Below are positions 49,500-58,599 of a stretch of DNA of 64,000 nt, piece by piece. The notes beneath the pieces were generated by a model. That model was not told the DNA's origin, did not search any database, and saw only the letters and a program-made list of their open reading frames with translations. The position numbers were made by a program, and so were the translations under genes. Position 1 is the stretch's first letter. Each line of letters starts with the position of its first letter. This DNA comes from Pelagicoccus mobilis (GTDB lineage Bacteria; Verrucomicrobiota; Verrucomicrobiia; Opitutales; Opitutaceae). Location: assembly GCF_016595505.1 (NCBI RefSeq), contig NZ_JAENIL010000004.1, forward strand, positions 124,001 through 188,000, written 5' to 3'.

Positions 49500-52400
49500 A
49501 TGAGGAAAGTCATACCAGTTTTCGTATCCCTAGCTCTCGCCAGTCTTGGCTTGGCTGAACGCCTCCCGTTCAACGAGCGGAGCTCTCCGAACCGTCTCAC
49601 CGAACATTGGCGCTGGACTGAACTGGAAGCCCTGAAAGGGAGCGCGTTCACATGTGCCGCAGAAGACGAAAGTGAGGTTTTATGGTTCGCGGACCAAAAC
49701 GGCCTCAGCTCCTACGATGGGCTTACCCTTAAGAATTTTCCCTTCCCAGAAGGACGTCTTTCACACAGCCCTACAACCCTCTTCATCGCGAGCGACCAAA
49801 CCATCTACATCGGCGGACGAAACGAGGTGACCTCGTATAAGGATGGCGAGTGGAATGTGGTTTTTCACTACGAGACCAACTATTGGGGAAAGCAGAACCT
49901 GCACGAACTCGAGGACGGCTCCATCCTCATCGGAGCGCCACGGGGACTCTACCTTAAGAAAGAAGGCAAAGAAGCAGAACACATTTACACATCCGGGTCC
50001 GCGTTCTGCGGTTTGTTCGAGCACAAGGGTGCGATATGGCTTTCGGAATCCCTTAGTCGAAACGTCTACAAGCTACCAATCGCAGATGGCGAGCTCGCTC
50101 CACCTCGAGAATGGACGATCTACACCTTGCCGGGACGAAACGCGAAGCCGCGCTACTTCGCTTCAGACCGGGACGGGAGACTCTGGTCCACAAGTTCAAA
50201 CGCTAACTTCTCCGCCCTAATCTATGACGAAAACTCAGACGAATGGGTAACAACCGATATCGGCATCCCGACCGGCTCTTTCCGTTACCAGGAACGATGG
50301 ATCACCCAGTGCCACGATGGCAATCTAGCTATTCGCACACTGGACGGACTCATCTGCCAACAAGGCGATAATTGGATACAGCTAGATAAGTCCGAATACG
50401 ACCTCCCGACAACCGTCCCCTTCATCGTCCATCGAAAAAACGGCAACACGTTAATCGGAAGCCAGCGATCAAGCATCTACGAAGTGCAAACTTCCGGTAG
50501 AAGTTGGCGTACCTACTCGGAATTGAACTTCCAACTGGAAAGTCAATCCGGCCACCTCTGGTTTATCAGCCAAGCAGGTGAAGTGGTTCAGCACTCACCC
50601 CAAGACGACACATGGCATACCTACCCAGGCAGTATCGACACCCCAACCGCCCTCACTGAATCCAACGACAATACAATATGGGCCCATGGTTCCGATCGGT
50701 CCCAAGCAGCGATCGCTATACTCTCTAACGATGAATGGTCCATCCGCCGCTATCCACAGCTCGGCCCTCGACTGTGCTACCTGTCTTCCCACCCGAGCGA
50801 TGATGGAAAAATATACTTCGGCTCAGGCCTCCTGCCAGAAGAAACAAGGGCGAACAGCAGAGGCGGTTTGCTCGAACTCACGATTAGCGACGGTCGTTTT
50901 AATGAAAGGTTGATAAGCGACGAACCCATGCCCGTTAGAACCTACGGCATCACGCAGACTCCCGACGGCAGTCTTTGGATTGGCGGACAAGGACTCACGA
51001 AAATCGAATCCACAGTAGGCGAACCCAATATCCAGTTTCCAGATACGTTTACTTCGCAGTGGATAGACCATCTCATTTGCGACTCTAGAGGCAGGCTCTG
51101 GATCGCTCTCTGGGGGATTGGCATCTACCTCTTCGAGGACGAACAATGGACGCTTTTCGACTACTCATCGGGACTATCGACCAACAACGTCGTATTCCTG
51201 ATGGAGCACAACCAGCAACCGGGCGTAATCCTCGCTGCCACTGAAACCGGAATCGCTCGATTCACAGATGGGAAGTGGTCCCATCGCCCCCTTCCTGAAG
51301 AACTCCACATCGCTCGGGAAAACTGCACACTCAAGCAGAGCTCCGACGGTTCAATTTGGATCAACTTCCTCACAAAACCTTGGTACAACCAGCTATCAAC
51401 CACTCTACAGTCGGAAATAGAGCAAATCCCCCTCATTCGCAGCATTCGCTACACTCCCGAGAAAATCGAACCAACGACCACGATAACCAACTTCCAGGAG
51501 AAGATTCCCGAGCCCGGAAACGCATACGTGTCATGGAGCGGCCTAGATTCCTGGGGGCAAACACCAAACAGCTTCCTGGAATATTCGACCCGAGTCAATG
51601 CGGGTAGCTGGTCCCCATTTAGCAACGACACCGACATCCTAATAACCAGCCTGAAGGCCGGAGAATACACCTTTGACGTGCGAGCTAGAGACTTCGACGG
51701 CAACGTTCAATCTAATCCTTCCAGTATCATCTTTTCGGTTACGGCCCCCATTTGGAAACGCCCATGGTTCCAAGCGCTCGTCCTAGCGACCCTCATTTTC
51801 ATAACCTATCTCATCACCCACATCATCCGCTTGAGGATTCGCCACATCAGAGAAATCGAAGAAATAAAAATCAATTTCTTCACAAACATATCCCATGAGC
51901 TGCGAACGCCGCTCACTGTCATCTCCGGCCCTCTTGAAAGCGCGCTTGAATCCGTCAATGAAGGAAAGGTGAAGGAGCAAATTTCTCTCGCTCTCAAAGG
52001 AGCCAGAAAGACGATGCACCTAGTCGATCAACTTCTGGATTTTAGAAAGTATGAAAGCGCGCATTGGCCAAGCCGCCTCGTCCAAGGCGACATAAGTGAA
52101 TATATCCGCGAGGCAGTCCTACTCCACAAACCCTTAGCGATTCGAAAAGGCCAAAGCCTGAGCTTTCACTCAGACATAAGCATCGAGACCTCCCAATACG
52201 ACGAGGAGAAGCTTCCAAAAATCATAGACAACCTGGTTTCCAACGCATCCAAGTACACCCCAGACGGAGGAACGATCACTGTCACCGTACGAGAGGACTT
52301 ACTTCCAGAACACATCAGTATTCAAGTTAAAGATACAGGCCAAGGAGTCCCAATCTCGGAGCAAGAGAGCATTTTCGAACCCTTCAACCGATCCTCTAGC

Positions 52401-53396
52401 AAGAATAGGCTCCGTGAAAAAGGGACGGGACTCGGACTTCCACTCACCCGCTCACTCGTCCACTCCCTGAATGGAAAGATAGAACTAGTAAGCCCAGTTC
52501 AAGATGGCCGCGGCACACTTTTTACCGTTCATCTACCTATCCTTTTCGTAGAGGCGGAAGCCGGGGAAAATTCGAAGCTCGATAGCTCAAACGAGATAAC
52601 CGACAAAAAACGGATTCTAATTGTGGAGGATGATCTAGACATCCGGAGCTTTCTACGAATCGAGCTCTCTGACGACTACCAGGTAATCGAAGCCATCGAT
52701 GGGAAACAGGCGTTCGATCTCGCTCAAAAAGAAGTCCCAGATCTTGTCATCACCGACGTAATGATGCCGCAGATGGATGGACGCGAACTCTGTACAAAAC
52801 TCAAATCCGATGAGGCGACGAACCATATACCAGTTATCATGCTTACCGCTCTCACATCAGACACAGCAAAGATACGCGGGCTGGAAGCATCGGCCGATGA
52901 CTACATTACGAAGCCTATCAAGCCCGCATATCTAAGACTTAAGGTTCAGAACCGTTTTGCCACCAGAGAACGTCACATCAAACGCTACCGGAAAGAGTTT
53001 CTCAAACCGGAAGCTCCCATCAAGCGTCCTGGCAACAAGGGGCAGAGCGAGGAATTCGTAGAAAAAGCGATCACTCTCATCGGGGAACACCTAGCTGATC
53101 CCGAGTTCGATGTACAAAAGCTCTCAGACTCTCTAGCAATGAGTCGATTCACACTCTACCGAAAGCTCAAGGCCATGACCGGAGAAACGCCCAATGTAAT
53201 GATTCAGAAACTACGAATGAAGCGGGCTGCGGAGTTACTCCTCGAAGACAAAAACACGATCTCAGAAGTAGTGGATCTAGTGGGGTTCCGAGAGCTCAGC
53301 TACTTCAGTAGCAGCTTCAAAAAGCACTACCACTGCAAGCCCTCCGAATACAAAACCATGTACGAACAGGAGAGAGACAAGGCTCAGGTTCCTTAA
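49500..53396 (+). CDS. Hybrid two-component system sensor/regulator (HTCS) with AraC output
   Basis: A 1298-residue single-chain two-component regulator. Domain order: signal peptide (1-19); periplasmic beta-propeller repeats (about 40-640, with recurring 'W-x-x-G/S' blades such as 'GSLWIGGQGLTKI'); Y_Y_Y domain (about 670-745); one membrane segment (about 757-776); HisKA with phospho-acceptor H799 in 'NISHELRTPL'; HATPase with 'DNLVSNASKYTPDGG' and 'GTGLGLPL'; receiver domain with D1086 in 'ITDVMMPQMDG'; and a C-terminal AraC helix-turn-helix (about 1181-1298). Such proteins bind an oligosaccharide in the periplasm and switch on glycan-use genes. It is divergent from the TonB receptor, which makes the sulfatase operon the likely target. 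It is convergent with the second hybrid kinase, stops overlapping. Confidence 0.95.
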   Translation: MRKVIPVFVSLALASLGLAERLPFNERSSPNRLTEHWRWTELEALKGSAFTCAAEDESEVLWFADQNGLSSYDGLTLKNFPFPEGRLSHSPTTLFIASDQTIYIGGRNEVTSYKDGEWNVVFHYETNYWGKQNLHELEDGSILIGAPRGLYLKKEGKEAEHIYTSGSAFCGLFEHKGAIWLSESLSRNVYKLPIADGELAPPREWTIYTLPGRNAKPRYFASDRDGRLWSTSSNANFSALIYDENSDEWVTTDIGIPTGSFRYQERWITQCHDGNLAIRTLDGLICQQGDNWIQLDKSEYDLPTTVPFIVHRKNGNTLIGSQRSSIYEVQTSGRSWRTYSELNFQLESQSGHLWFISQAGEVVQHSPQDDTWHTYPGSIDTPTALTESNDNTIWAHGSDRSQAAIAILSNDEWSIRRYPQLGPRLCYLSSHPSDDGKIYFGSGLLPEETRANSRGGLLELTISDGRFNERLISDEPMPVRTYGITQTPDGSLWIGGQGLTKIESTVGEPNIQFPDTFTSQWIDHLICDSRGRLWIALWGIGIYLFEDEQWTLFDYSSGLSTNNVVFLMEHNQQPGVILAATETGIARFTDGKWSHRPLPEELHIARENCTLKQSSDGSIWINFLTKPWYNQLSTTLQSEIEQIPLIRSIRYTPEKIEPTTTITNFQEKIPEPGNAYVSWSGLDSWGQTPNSFLEYSTRVNAGSWSPFSNDTDILITSLKAGEYTFDVRARDFDGNVQSNPSSIIFSVTAPIWKRPWFQALVLATLIFITYLITHIIRLRIRHIREIEEIKINFFTNISHELRTPLTVISGPLESALESVNEGKVKEQISLALKGARKTMHLVDQLLDFRKYESAHWPSRLVQGDISEYIREAVLLHKPLAIRKGQSLSFHSDISIETSQYDEEKLPKIIDNLVSNASKYTPDGGTITVTVREDLLPEHISIQVKDTGQGVPISEQESIFEPFNRSSSKNRLREKGTGLGLPLTRSLVHSLNGKIELVSPVQDGRGTLFTVHLPILFVEAEAGENSKLDSSNEITDKKRILIVEDDLDIRSFLRIELSDDYQVIEAIDGKQAFDLAQKEVPDLVITDVMMPQMDGRELCTKLKSDEATNHIPVIMLTALTSDTAKIRGLEASADDYITKPIKPAYLRLKVQNRFATRERHIKRYRKEFLKPEAPIKRPGNKGQSEEFVEKAITLIGEHLADPEFDVQKLSDSLAMSRFTLYRKLKAMTGETPNVMIQKLRMKRAAELLLEDKNTISEVVDLVGFRELSYFSSSFKKHYHCKPSEYKTMYEQERDKAQVP

Positions 53397-56300
53397 ATCG
53401 CCGACTTCAGATTCTTTTCCAAAACGCTCGTAAGCGCTGCGAGCTTTATGGGCTTTGTCAAATACCCATCGAATCCCGCCCGACGAATCCGGCTTTCATC
53501 GGTCTTCATTGCGTAAGCAGTCTGCGCTATGACCTTAACATCAGGATCTATGGAGCGAATCCGCTTTAGCGTTTCGAACCCATCGATACCGGGCATCTTG
53601 ATATCGAGTAGAATCAAGTCGAAGCCAGAGTCTTCCTCGAATAGATTGAGCCCCTCAAGCCCACTCTCAGCCCAGACCGATTCGATACCAAGCTTGCGCA
53701 AACAAACCTGAAGAAACTCATAGTTCACAGGTTCGTCTTCAATCACTAAGACTCTTCTTGTAAGATCAAATGCATTACGATTTTCAGACCGTTTCTTCTT
53801 AATCTTTCGATCAGCTAAACGAAGTGGCAGACTCAAAACAAAAACAGACCCCACTCCAACCTCGGATTGGACCTCCAACTGTCCATTCATTAAACCGGCC
53901 AGTTTCTTACTTATCGCCAACCCAAGTCCAACGCCACGCTTTGCAGCGTCATTGTCGACTTGCCTCTTAACAAACTGCTTAAAAATCAACTCCGTATCCT
54001 CTTTTGGAATACCGGGACCAGTGTCTTCGACGAAAAAGCGTATTGTGCTCATTTCCCTATACACACCCAGCTTGATGTAGCCGTCTTTGGTGAATTTCAG
54101 GGCATTGGTGAGAAGGTTGTCCAGGATTTGCTTGATCCGCGAACGATCGCCAACAACCCACAGATCCTCTTCTTCTAACCGATTCTCTAGCGCCCACTCG
54201 ATTTCAGAACCTCCCTCAATCAAAGAGAAACCTGAAAACACATTTTCAATGAACTCATTCAAGGGAAACGAAATCGGTTCAATCGTCATTTGTTCCGCGG
54301 CAATCATAGAGAAATCCATGATATCGTCGATCAAGGTAAGAAGTGAGTCGGAATTCTCACCCACAATTTCCGCGTACCTTTGTCTTTCTTCCTGATCGAG
54401 TTCAAACTCGTTAATCATGACACTGAAACCAGTGATCGCGTTAAGAGGAGTTCTGATCTCATGCGAGAGATTGGTTAGAAACTGAGATTTCAATCGATCC
54501 GACTCCTCCGCCTTATCCTTGGCATCGACCAACTCCTTCGTTCGTTCCTCGACCTTTATCTCCAGTTGCTCGCGGTGGTGCTCAAGCTGTTCCTGGTATT
54601 CGACAAGTTCTTTCGTTTTCTCCTCAACCAAGCCAGACAGCCTAAGCCTATCGAGCTTTAAGCGTCGCTCACGCCCTCGAATGTAGAGATAAACGAGCAC
54701 AGTAACCCCAGCTAGCAGAGCCGAATAAAACCAATAACTCATCCAAAATGGCTGGGCGATAACTACAGCGAGTTTCGCCCCTTGCTCATTCCAGACACCG
54801 TCATTGTTAGAGGCTTTCACCCTGAACAGATAAGAACCCGGGTCTAGATTCGTGTAAACCGCACGACGGTGAGACGCATTCGTATAGATCCAATTCTCAT
54901 CAAAACCGACAAGCTTGTACGCGAACTGGTTTTGCTGAGGGGACGTCATGCTAATCCCTGTAAACTCAAACCTCAAGTGGTTCTGATCCCAGTTTAGTTC
55001 CAATTCCTCCAGCGAGCTAGGCTGTACGTTGATTAACGCATTTTTCGATCTATGGCTCAACTCTTCTCCAAAAAGGAAGATCCTATTGATGTAGGCAAAT
55101 GGCAGGTTTGGGTTTGTGGACAGTCTTTCAGGAAAGAAACTGCTAAACCCCGTCGTCCCTCCGAAGTATAGCCTACCATCCGTAGCGGAACAAAACGAGT
55201 TAAGGACAAATTGGTTCCCCTGTAGACCATCTTCCTTATAAAACACATGACTTTCCCTGGTATTCGGATCTAATCGACAAAGTCCATCCTCAGTACTTAC
55301 CCAAACCTCGTCTGGATTCACAATGTGGATACTTCTTACCCTCGAGTTAGGAAATACATCTCCTTTGCTGTAGTGAGCCAAAATATCACCCGATTCGCTT
55401 ACTTTATAAAGTCCATCATTGAAGGCTCCAACATAGTAAGAGCCGGAGTACAGGTCGTACTCTCCAGCAGAGAAATCGACTATTTCATTAAACTTCTCAG
55501 TACTTTGAGTTTCCTCGCGCCACCTGTAGGTGCCGTCCTGCCCCGTGAAAAGAATCTCCCCCTCCCTTGGGATTGAGAGATTAGTGTTCCGAGGAACACC
55601 CACATCCAACGTCCTTTCAATTTCTCGAATAGATTTACCGTATTGATCTATGCAATACAAACCATCACCAAGAGAGGATATCCAGATTCTATCTTTCGAA
55701 TCAATTTCGAGATCCCAGAGGCCAACCTTCTGCCATTTCCTGAAACGTTCCATGCTTTCCTCATCAAAACGATACACACCATCTTCATTTTTCAGGACAA
55801 ACAGACCACTATCCCAAGTCGCGACCCATACACGTTGATCACTGCTCTTTGCCATCTGCCGTATCACCCCAGAACCAAAATCCAATTCCAAGTGCCTGAT
55901 CCGTCCATTTTCTGGCTCAAACAAATAGATGCCACCTCCATCAGTCCCGACGAGAACGTTTTGATCCTCGTCCTCGAGGAAGCAATTCACGACCTCATTC
56001 AACAAAGAGCCAGTTCCACTCGGCGAGGTTCGTCCGACTGATCTGAAATTCAAAGAATGCGGGTTGTAGTAGTCGATACCCGACCGAGAGTGCCCAATCC
56101 AAATAATCCCTTCGTAGTCGACATTCACTGACACAACACCATCAGATGTAAGACCATTTCCCGTACCATCCGAAAAGGACTGGTAGGTCACCTCTCCCGT
56201 TTCTAGACTCAAAAAATTCAATCCCCCCTGATCGACAAGTATCATCAGAGTCCCTGGCTCGTATTCCACAACGTCTCTAACATTCCTTCCCGATATCCCT

Positions 56301-57061
56301 CTCCCATCGATCCCTTGCGGAAACTCAATTGCCTCCATTTTTTCCGGAAAGAACTCCCAAAGGCCATCTCCTATCGAGTGTACCCAAAACCTCCCCGACA
56401 TATCTTCGTAGATCTTCCGGTAGGTGGTTCTGCGCTTTGGAAAGACCTCGTGCCCCTCATAGATTCCCGTTTTTAGATTCAACTTCCACACTCGAGAACG
56501 CGAACCAACGACCCACATATAGTCATCCCCAATTGGAGCCGCATAACAGAGATGTTCATTCTGTAGCTCATCTTGCTCAAGTACCAAGGGTACAAACCTA
56601 TCGTTCTCCTCATCATATCGATTAACGGAATTTTGGGCGACTACCCACACCGTTCCGTCGTCCGTCTCCAAAACTTGCTCTAATGAACTGCTTCCTAAAC
56701 TGAGCGAATTTAGGCCTTCATGCTTGTATCCAACAAACGAATCGTCCTCCCGATTGTAGCGATTCAATCCCTCTGTCGTCGCGATCCAAAGCCTACGCTT
56801 AGAGTCTTCGAAGATTTTCTGAAAGACCCTGCCCTCCAGTCCGTTCTCTCCAAACAGGTAACGTTTGAATTCGTATCCATCATAACGAAGCACCCCCATA
56901 CCATTTTGACCTATCCACAAGTATCCATAGCTATCCCTCTCAATCGTTCGCACTCCCCGCATTCCCAAATCCGTCTCTAGGTGGGAGAACTGAAGACTAC
57001 CCATGACTGACGTTTGAAGAAACGCTAAGAGTAAGCCAAAGAGGATGGTCGATCTGGTCAT
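53393..57061 (-). CDS. Propeller-type hybrid histidine kinase without DNA-binding domain
   Basis: A 1222-residue protein. Signal peptide (1-21); two seven-bladed-type propeller repeat blocks (about 25-680, blades such as 'GYLWIGQNGMGVLRYDG'); Y_Y_Y domain (about 690-755); membrane segment (about 771-794); a coiled coil (about 805-860, 'EEKTKELVEYQEQLEHHREQ'); HisKA with H867 in 'NLSHEIRTPLN'; HATPase ('DNLLTNALKFTKDG', 'GVGLGLAISK'); and a receiver with D1153 in 'LLDIKMPGIDG', at which the protein ends. No AraC domain or Hpt follows, so an output partner is needed, perhaps the neighbouring AraC-type hybrid kinase. It is the last gene of the 62082-53393 minus-strand group and lies 34 bases after the unrecognised secreted protein. 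Confidence 0.93.
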   Translation of the reverse strand: MTRSTILFGLLLAFLQTSVMGSLQFSHLETDLGMRGVRTIERDSYGYLWIGQNGMGVLRYDGYEFKRYLFGENGLEGRVFQKIFEDSKRRLWIATTEGLNRYNREDDSFVGYKHEGLNSLSLGSSSLEQVLETDDGTVWVVAQNSVNRYDEENDRFVPLVLEQDELQNEHLCYAAPIGDDYMWVVGSRSRVWKLNLKTGIYEGHEVFPKRRTTYRKIYEDMSGRFWVHSIGDGLWEFFPEKMEAIEFPQGIDGRGISGRNVRDVVEYEPGTLMILVDQGGLNFLSLETGEVTYQSFSDGTGNGLTSDGVVSVNVDYEGIIWIGHSRSGIDYYNPHSLNFRSVGRTSPSGTGSLLNEVVNCFLEDEDQNVLVGTDGGGIYLFEPENGRIRHLELDFGSGVIRQMAKSSDQRVWVATWDSGLFVLKNEDGVYRFDEESMERFRKWQKVGLWDLEIDSKDRIWISSLGDGLYCIDQYGKSIREIERTLDVGVPRNTNLSIPREGEILFTGQDGTYRWREETQSTEKFNEIVDFSAGEYDLYSGSYYVGAFNDGLYKVSESGDILAHYSKGDVFPNSRVRSIHIVNPDEVWVSTEDGLCRLDPNTRESHVFYKEDGLQGNQFVLNSFCSATDGRLYFGGTTGFSSFFPERLSTNPNLPFAYINRIFLFGEELSHRSKNALINVQPSSLEELELNWDQNHLRFEFTGISMTSPQQNQFAYKLVGFDENWIYTNASHRRAVYTNLDPGSYLFRVKASNNDGVWNEQGAKLAVVIAQPFWMSYWFYSALLAGVTVLVYLYIRGRERRLKLDRLRLSGLVEEKTKELVEYQEQLEHHREQLEIKVEERTKELVDAKDKAEESDRLKSQFLTNLSHEIRTPLNAITGFSVMINEFELDQEERQRYAEIVGENSDSLLTLIDDIMDFSMIAAEQMTIEPISFPLNEFIENVFSGFSLIEGGSEIEWALENRLEEEDLWVVGDRSRIKQILDNLLTNALKFTKDGYIKLGVYREMSTIRFFVEDTGPGIPKEDTELIFKQFVKRQVDNDAAKRGVGLGLAISKKLAGLMNGQLEVQSEVGVGSVFVLSLPLRLADRKIKKKRSENRNAFDLTRRVLVIEDEPVNYEFLQVCLRKLGIESVWAESGLEGLNLFEEDSGFDLILLDIKMPGIDGFETLKRIRSIDPDVKVIAQTAYAMKTDESRIRRAGFDGYLTKPIKLAALTSVLEKNLKSAI

Positions 57062-57095
57062 ACGAGGTGGGGGTATTGGATTCAGTGCTATCTAT

Positions 57096-58511
57096 TCAGT
57101 TTTCATGTAGCCAACTTCGCTCCAACGGAGCCTCTGCCTTTTGCTTTTCCGACTGAATCTTATCTACAAACAAAGCCATTAAGTTGCGTTGTTCAACAAA
57201 GGCCAACTCTATGTATCGATTTGCAGGCATCCCAGACACATCTGTAATAACGCGCTTAAACATAGATACCACATCCTCTTTCTTTTTTTTCGCCTTCAGT
57301 TCAACTCTGAGAGCATCGACCAGCTCGTCACCCTTTCTTAGGTACAAATCGAGTAAAATCAACCGAGCCCCCCAGGAAGAGTTAAAACGGACTCCATCCC
57401 ACACGGGATTCGCGTCCTCGCTTGGCGGATTTCCTTTAGGCTCCCGCAGTTCGGACTCTTCCCAATTCAAAAGGTCAAGCCCGACCCCGAGCTGGTTCCT
57501 GTAGGAACGAAAAACGGAACGAGTCACGATGTCGTTGTAAACTCGCTCATGCCCGTAACGGTTTACAGATACGATATCGTTCAAGAAGGACGCCAACACC
57601 GCGTCGAACCACTTACGGTTTTTCACCTTGAAACTACGAAGTGACATCTCTTGGCGGAGCAAACTGGCGAAGCCCAACTCGAACCGCTCGTGCCTTTTCG
57701 ATACCCAACTATAAGGATCATACAAATGACGCAGGTTCTTGATGTAGGAGCGACGCAGGTAGTCTACCTGATCGTCAGGGAGAGCACGCGAGTCTAAAAT
57801 GATTGGATACGATAAGCGAACATCGTTGAAATAGTCTGTCCTCATGTTTCCTGGCAAGCCGCCTGATTCGTGAAACCCCTTTTGAGTATCCAAATCGAGA
57901 CCTTGATACTTGTGGACCTCGTAGTCCCATCTCTTTATGTCCACCTCCCAATGCGTCTTCACTCTTCGATGCCATTCCCCGTCCTCCTCATCGAAACGGA
58001 TGTGCTCGGCGTACTTGTTGTCAGGCTCGCCTTCTCGATTTAGAGTGTCGCGATCCCAAACGATAAGTTCATCGACATGAAAAAACGGTTTGTTACGGAG
58101 TCGATTGTAGATCGTGACCTCTTTGTTGAGCTTTTTCATCACATCGACCTTGAAGCCTTTGATTCCAAAACTTGCCGCTAGATCGATGAGTTGCTTCGCA
58201 TGCTCCTCGCCATCCTTCAAATGGAAGGCGATCGTCTTAGACTCATAGGCAAGAAGCATATCATGAAATCCACCCAAAATTTGAGGCATTTGATAGTGGA
58301 AGTCGGATACAACTGTATTTGACTTGGTGTACTCCTCACCAGTCATCCCATCGATGACCTTGATGTCTCCCCCATACTTCGTGAAACCATCAAGCATGAC
58401 GAAAAACTCTACATCATGCCCTTCCTCATACGGCGAACGTTGTCCCTGTAGTGTTGTTACAGATACGAGTAGAAAATAGACTATTGCTTTTGAGTAGGTG
58501 TAAAAGCTCAT
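57096..58511 (-). CDS. Unrecognised secreted protein
   Basis: I do not recognise this 471-residue protein. It has an N-terminal signal peptide (about 1-23, ending near 'TTLQGQ'), then a soluble, charge-rich sequence. Visible features are 'VEFFVMLDGFTKYGGDIKV', 'FGIKGFKVDVMKKLNKEVTIYNRL', an acidic-aromatic middle ('EDGEWHRRVKTHWEVDIKRWD') and a mostly helical C-terminal half with 'RHERFELGFASLLRQEM', 'SWGARLILLDLYLRKGDEL' and 'MPANRYIELAFVEQRNLMALF'. No catalytic motif of a known glycosidase, lyase or sulfatase is seen. It lies between the SGLT-type symporter (88 bases upstream, with a probable terminator between) and the hybrid kinase (34 bases downstream), so it could be an accessory to sensing. 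Confidence 0.7.
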   Translation of the reverse strand: MSFYTYSKAIVYFLLVSVTTLQGQRSPYEEGHDVEFFVMLDGFTKYGGDIKVIDGMTGEEYTKSNTVVSDFHYQMPQILGGFHDMLLAYESKTIAFHLKDGEEHAKQLIDLAASFGIKGFKVDVMKKLNKEVTIYNRLRNKPFFHVDELIVWDRDTLNREGEPDNKYAEHIRFDEEDGEWHRRVKTHWEVDIKRWDYEVHKYQGLDLDTQKGFHESGGLPGNMRTDYFNDVRLSYPIILDSRALPDDQVDYLRRSYIKNLRHLYDPYSWVSKRHERFELGFASLLRQEMSLRSFKVKNRKWFDAVLASFLNDIVSVNRYGHERVYNDIVTRSVFRSYRNQLGVGLDLLNWEESELREPKGNPPSEDANPVWDGVRFNSSWGARLILLDLYLRKGDELVDALRVELKAKKKKEDVVSMFKRVITDVSGMPANRYIELAFVEQRNLMALFVDKIQSEKQKAEAPLERSWLHEN

Positions 58512-58528
58512 AACAATCCCCGTTTTTC

Positions 58529-58587
58529 AAAAAAAAGGATCGAAGAGTCGGCCAGAACCCGGGACCCGCCATCGTCCAGCCAACTCT
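58529..58587 (-). terminator. Probable rho-independent terminator after the symporter gene
   Basis: On the minus strand AGAGTTGGC (58587-58579) can pair with GCCGACTCT (58552-58544), eight of nine positions complementary plus further GC-rich pairing inside the loop. After 7 bases follows a run of eight T (58536-58529). It lies 13 bases after the symporter stop and about 18 bases before the next gene's start. It would end the sulfatase-symporter transcript and imply a separate promoter, or leaky read-through, for the unrecognised gene and kinase. Confidence 0.6.
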
Positions 58588-58599
58588 CCGAAAATTGAA

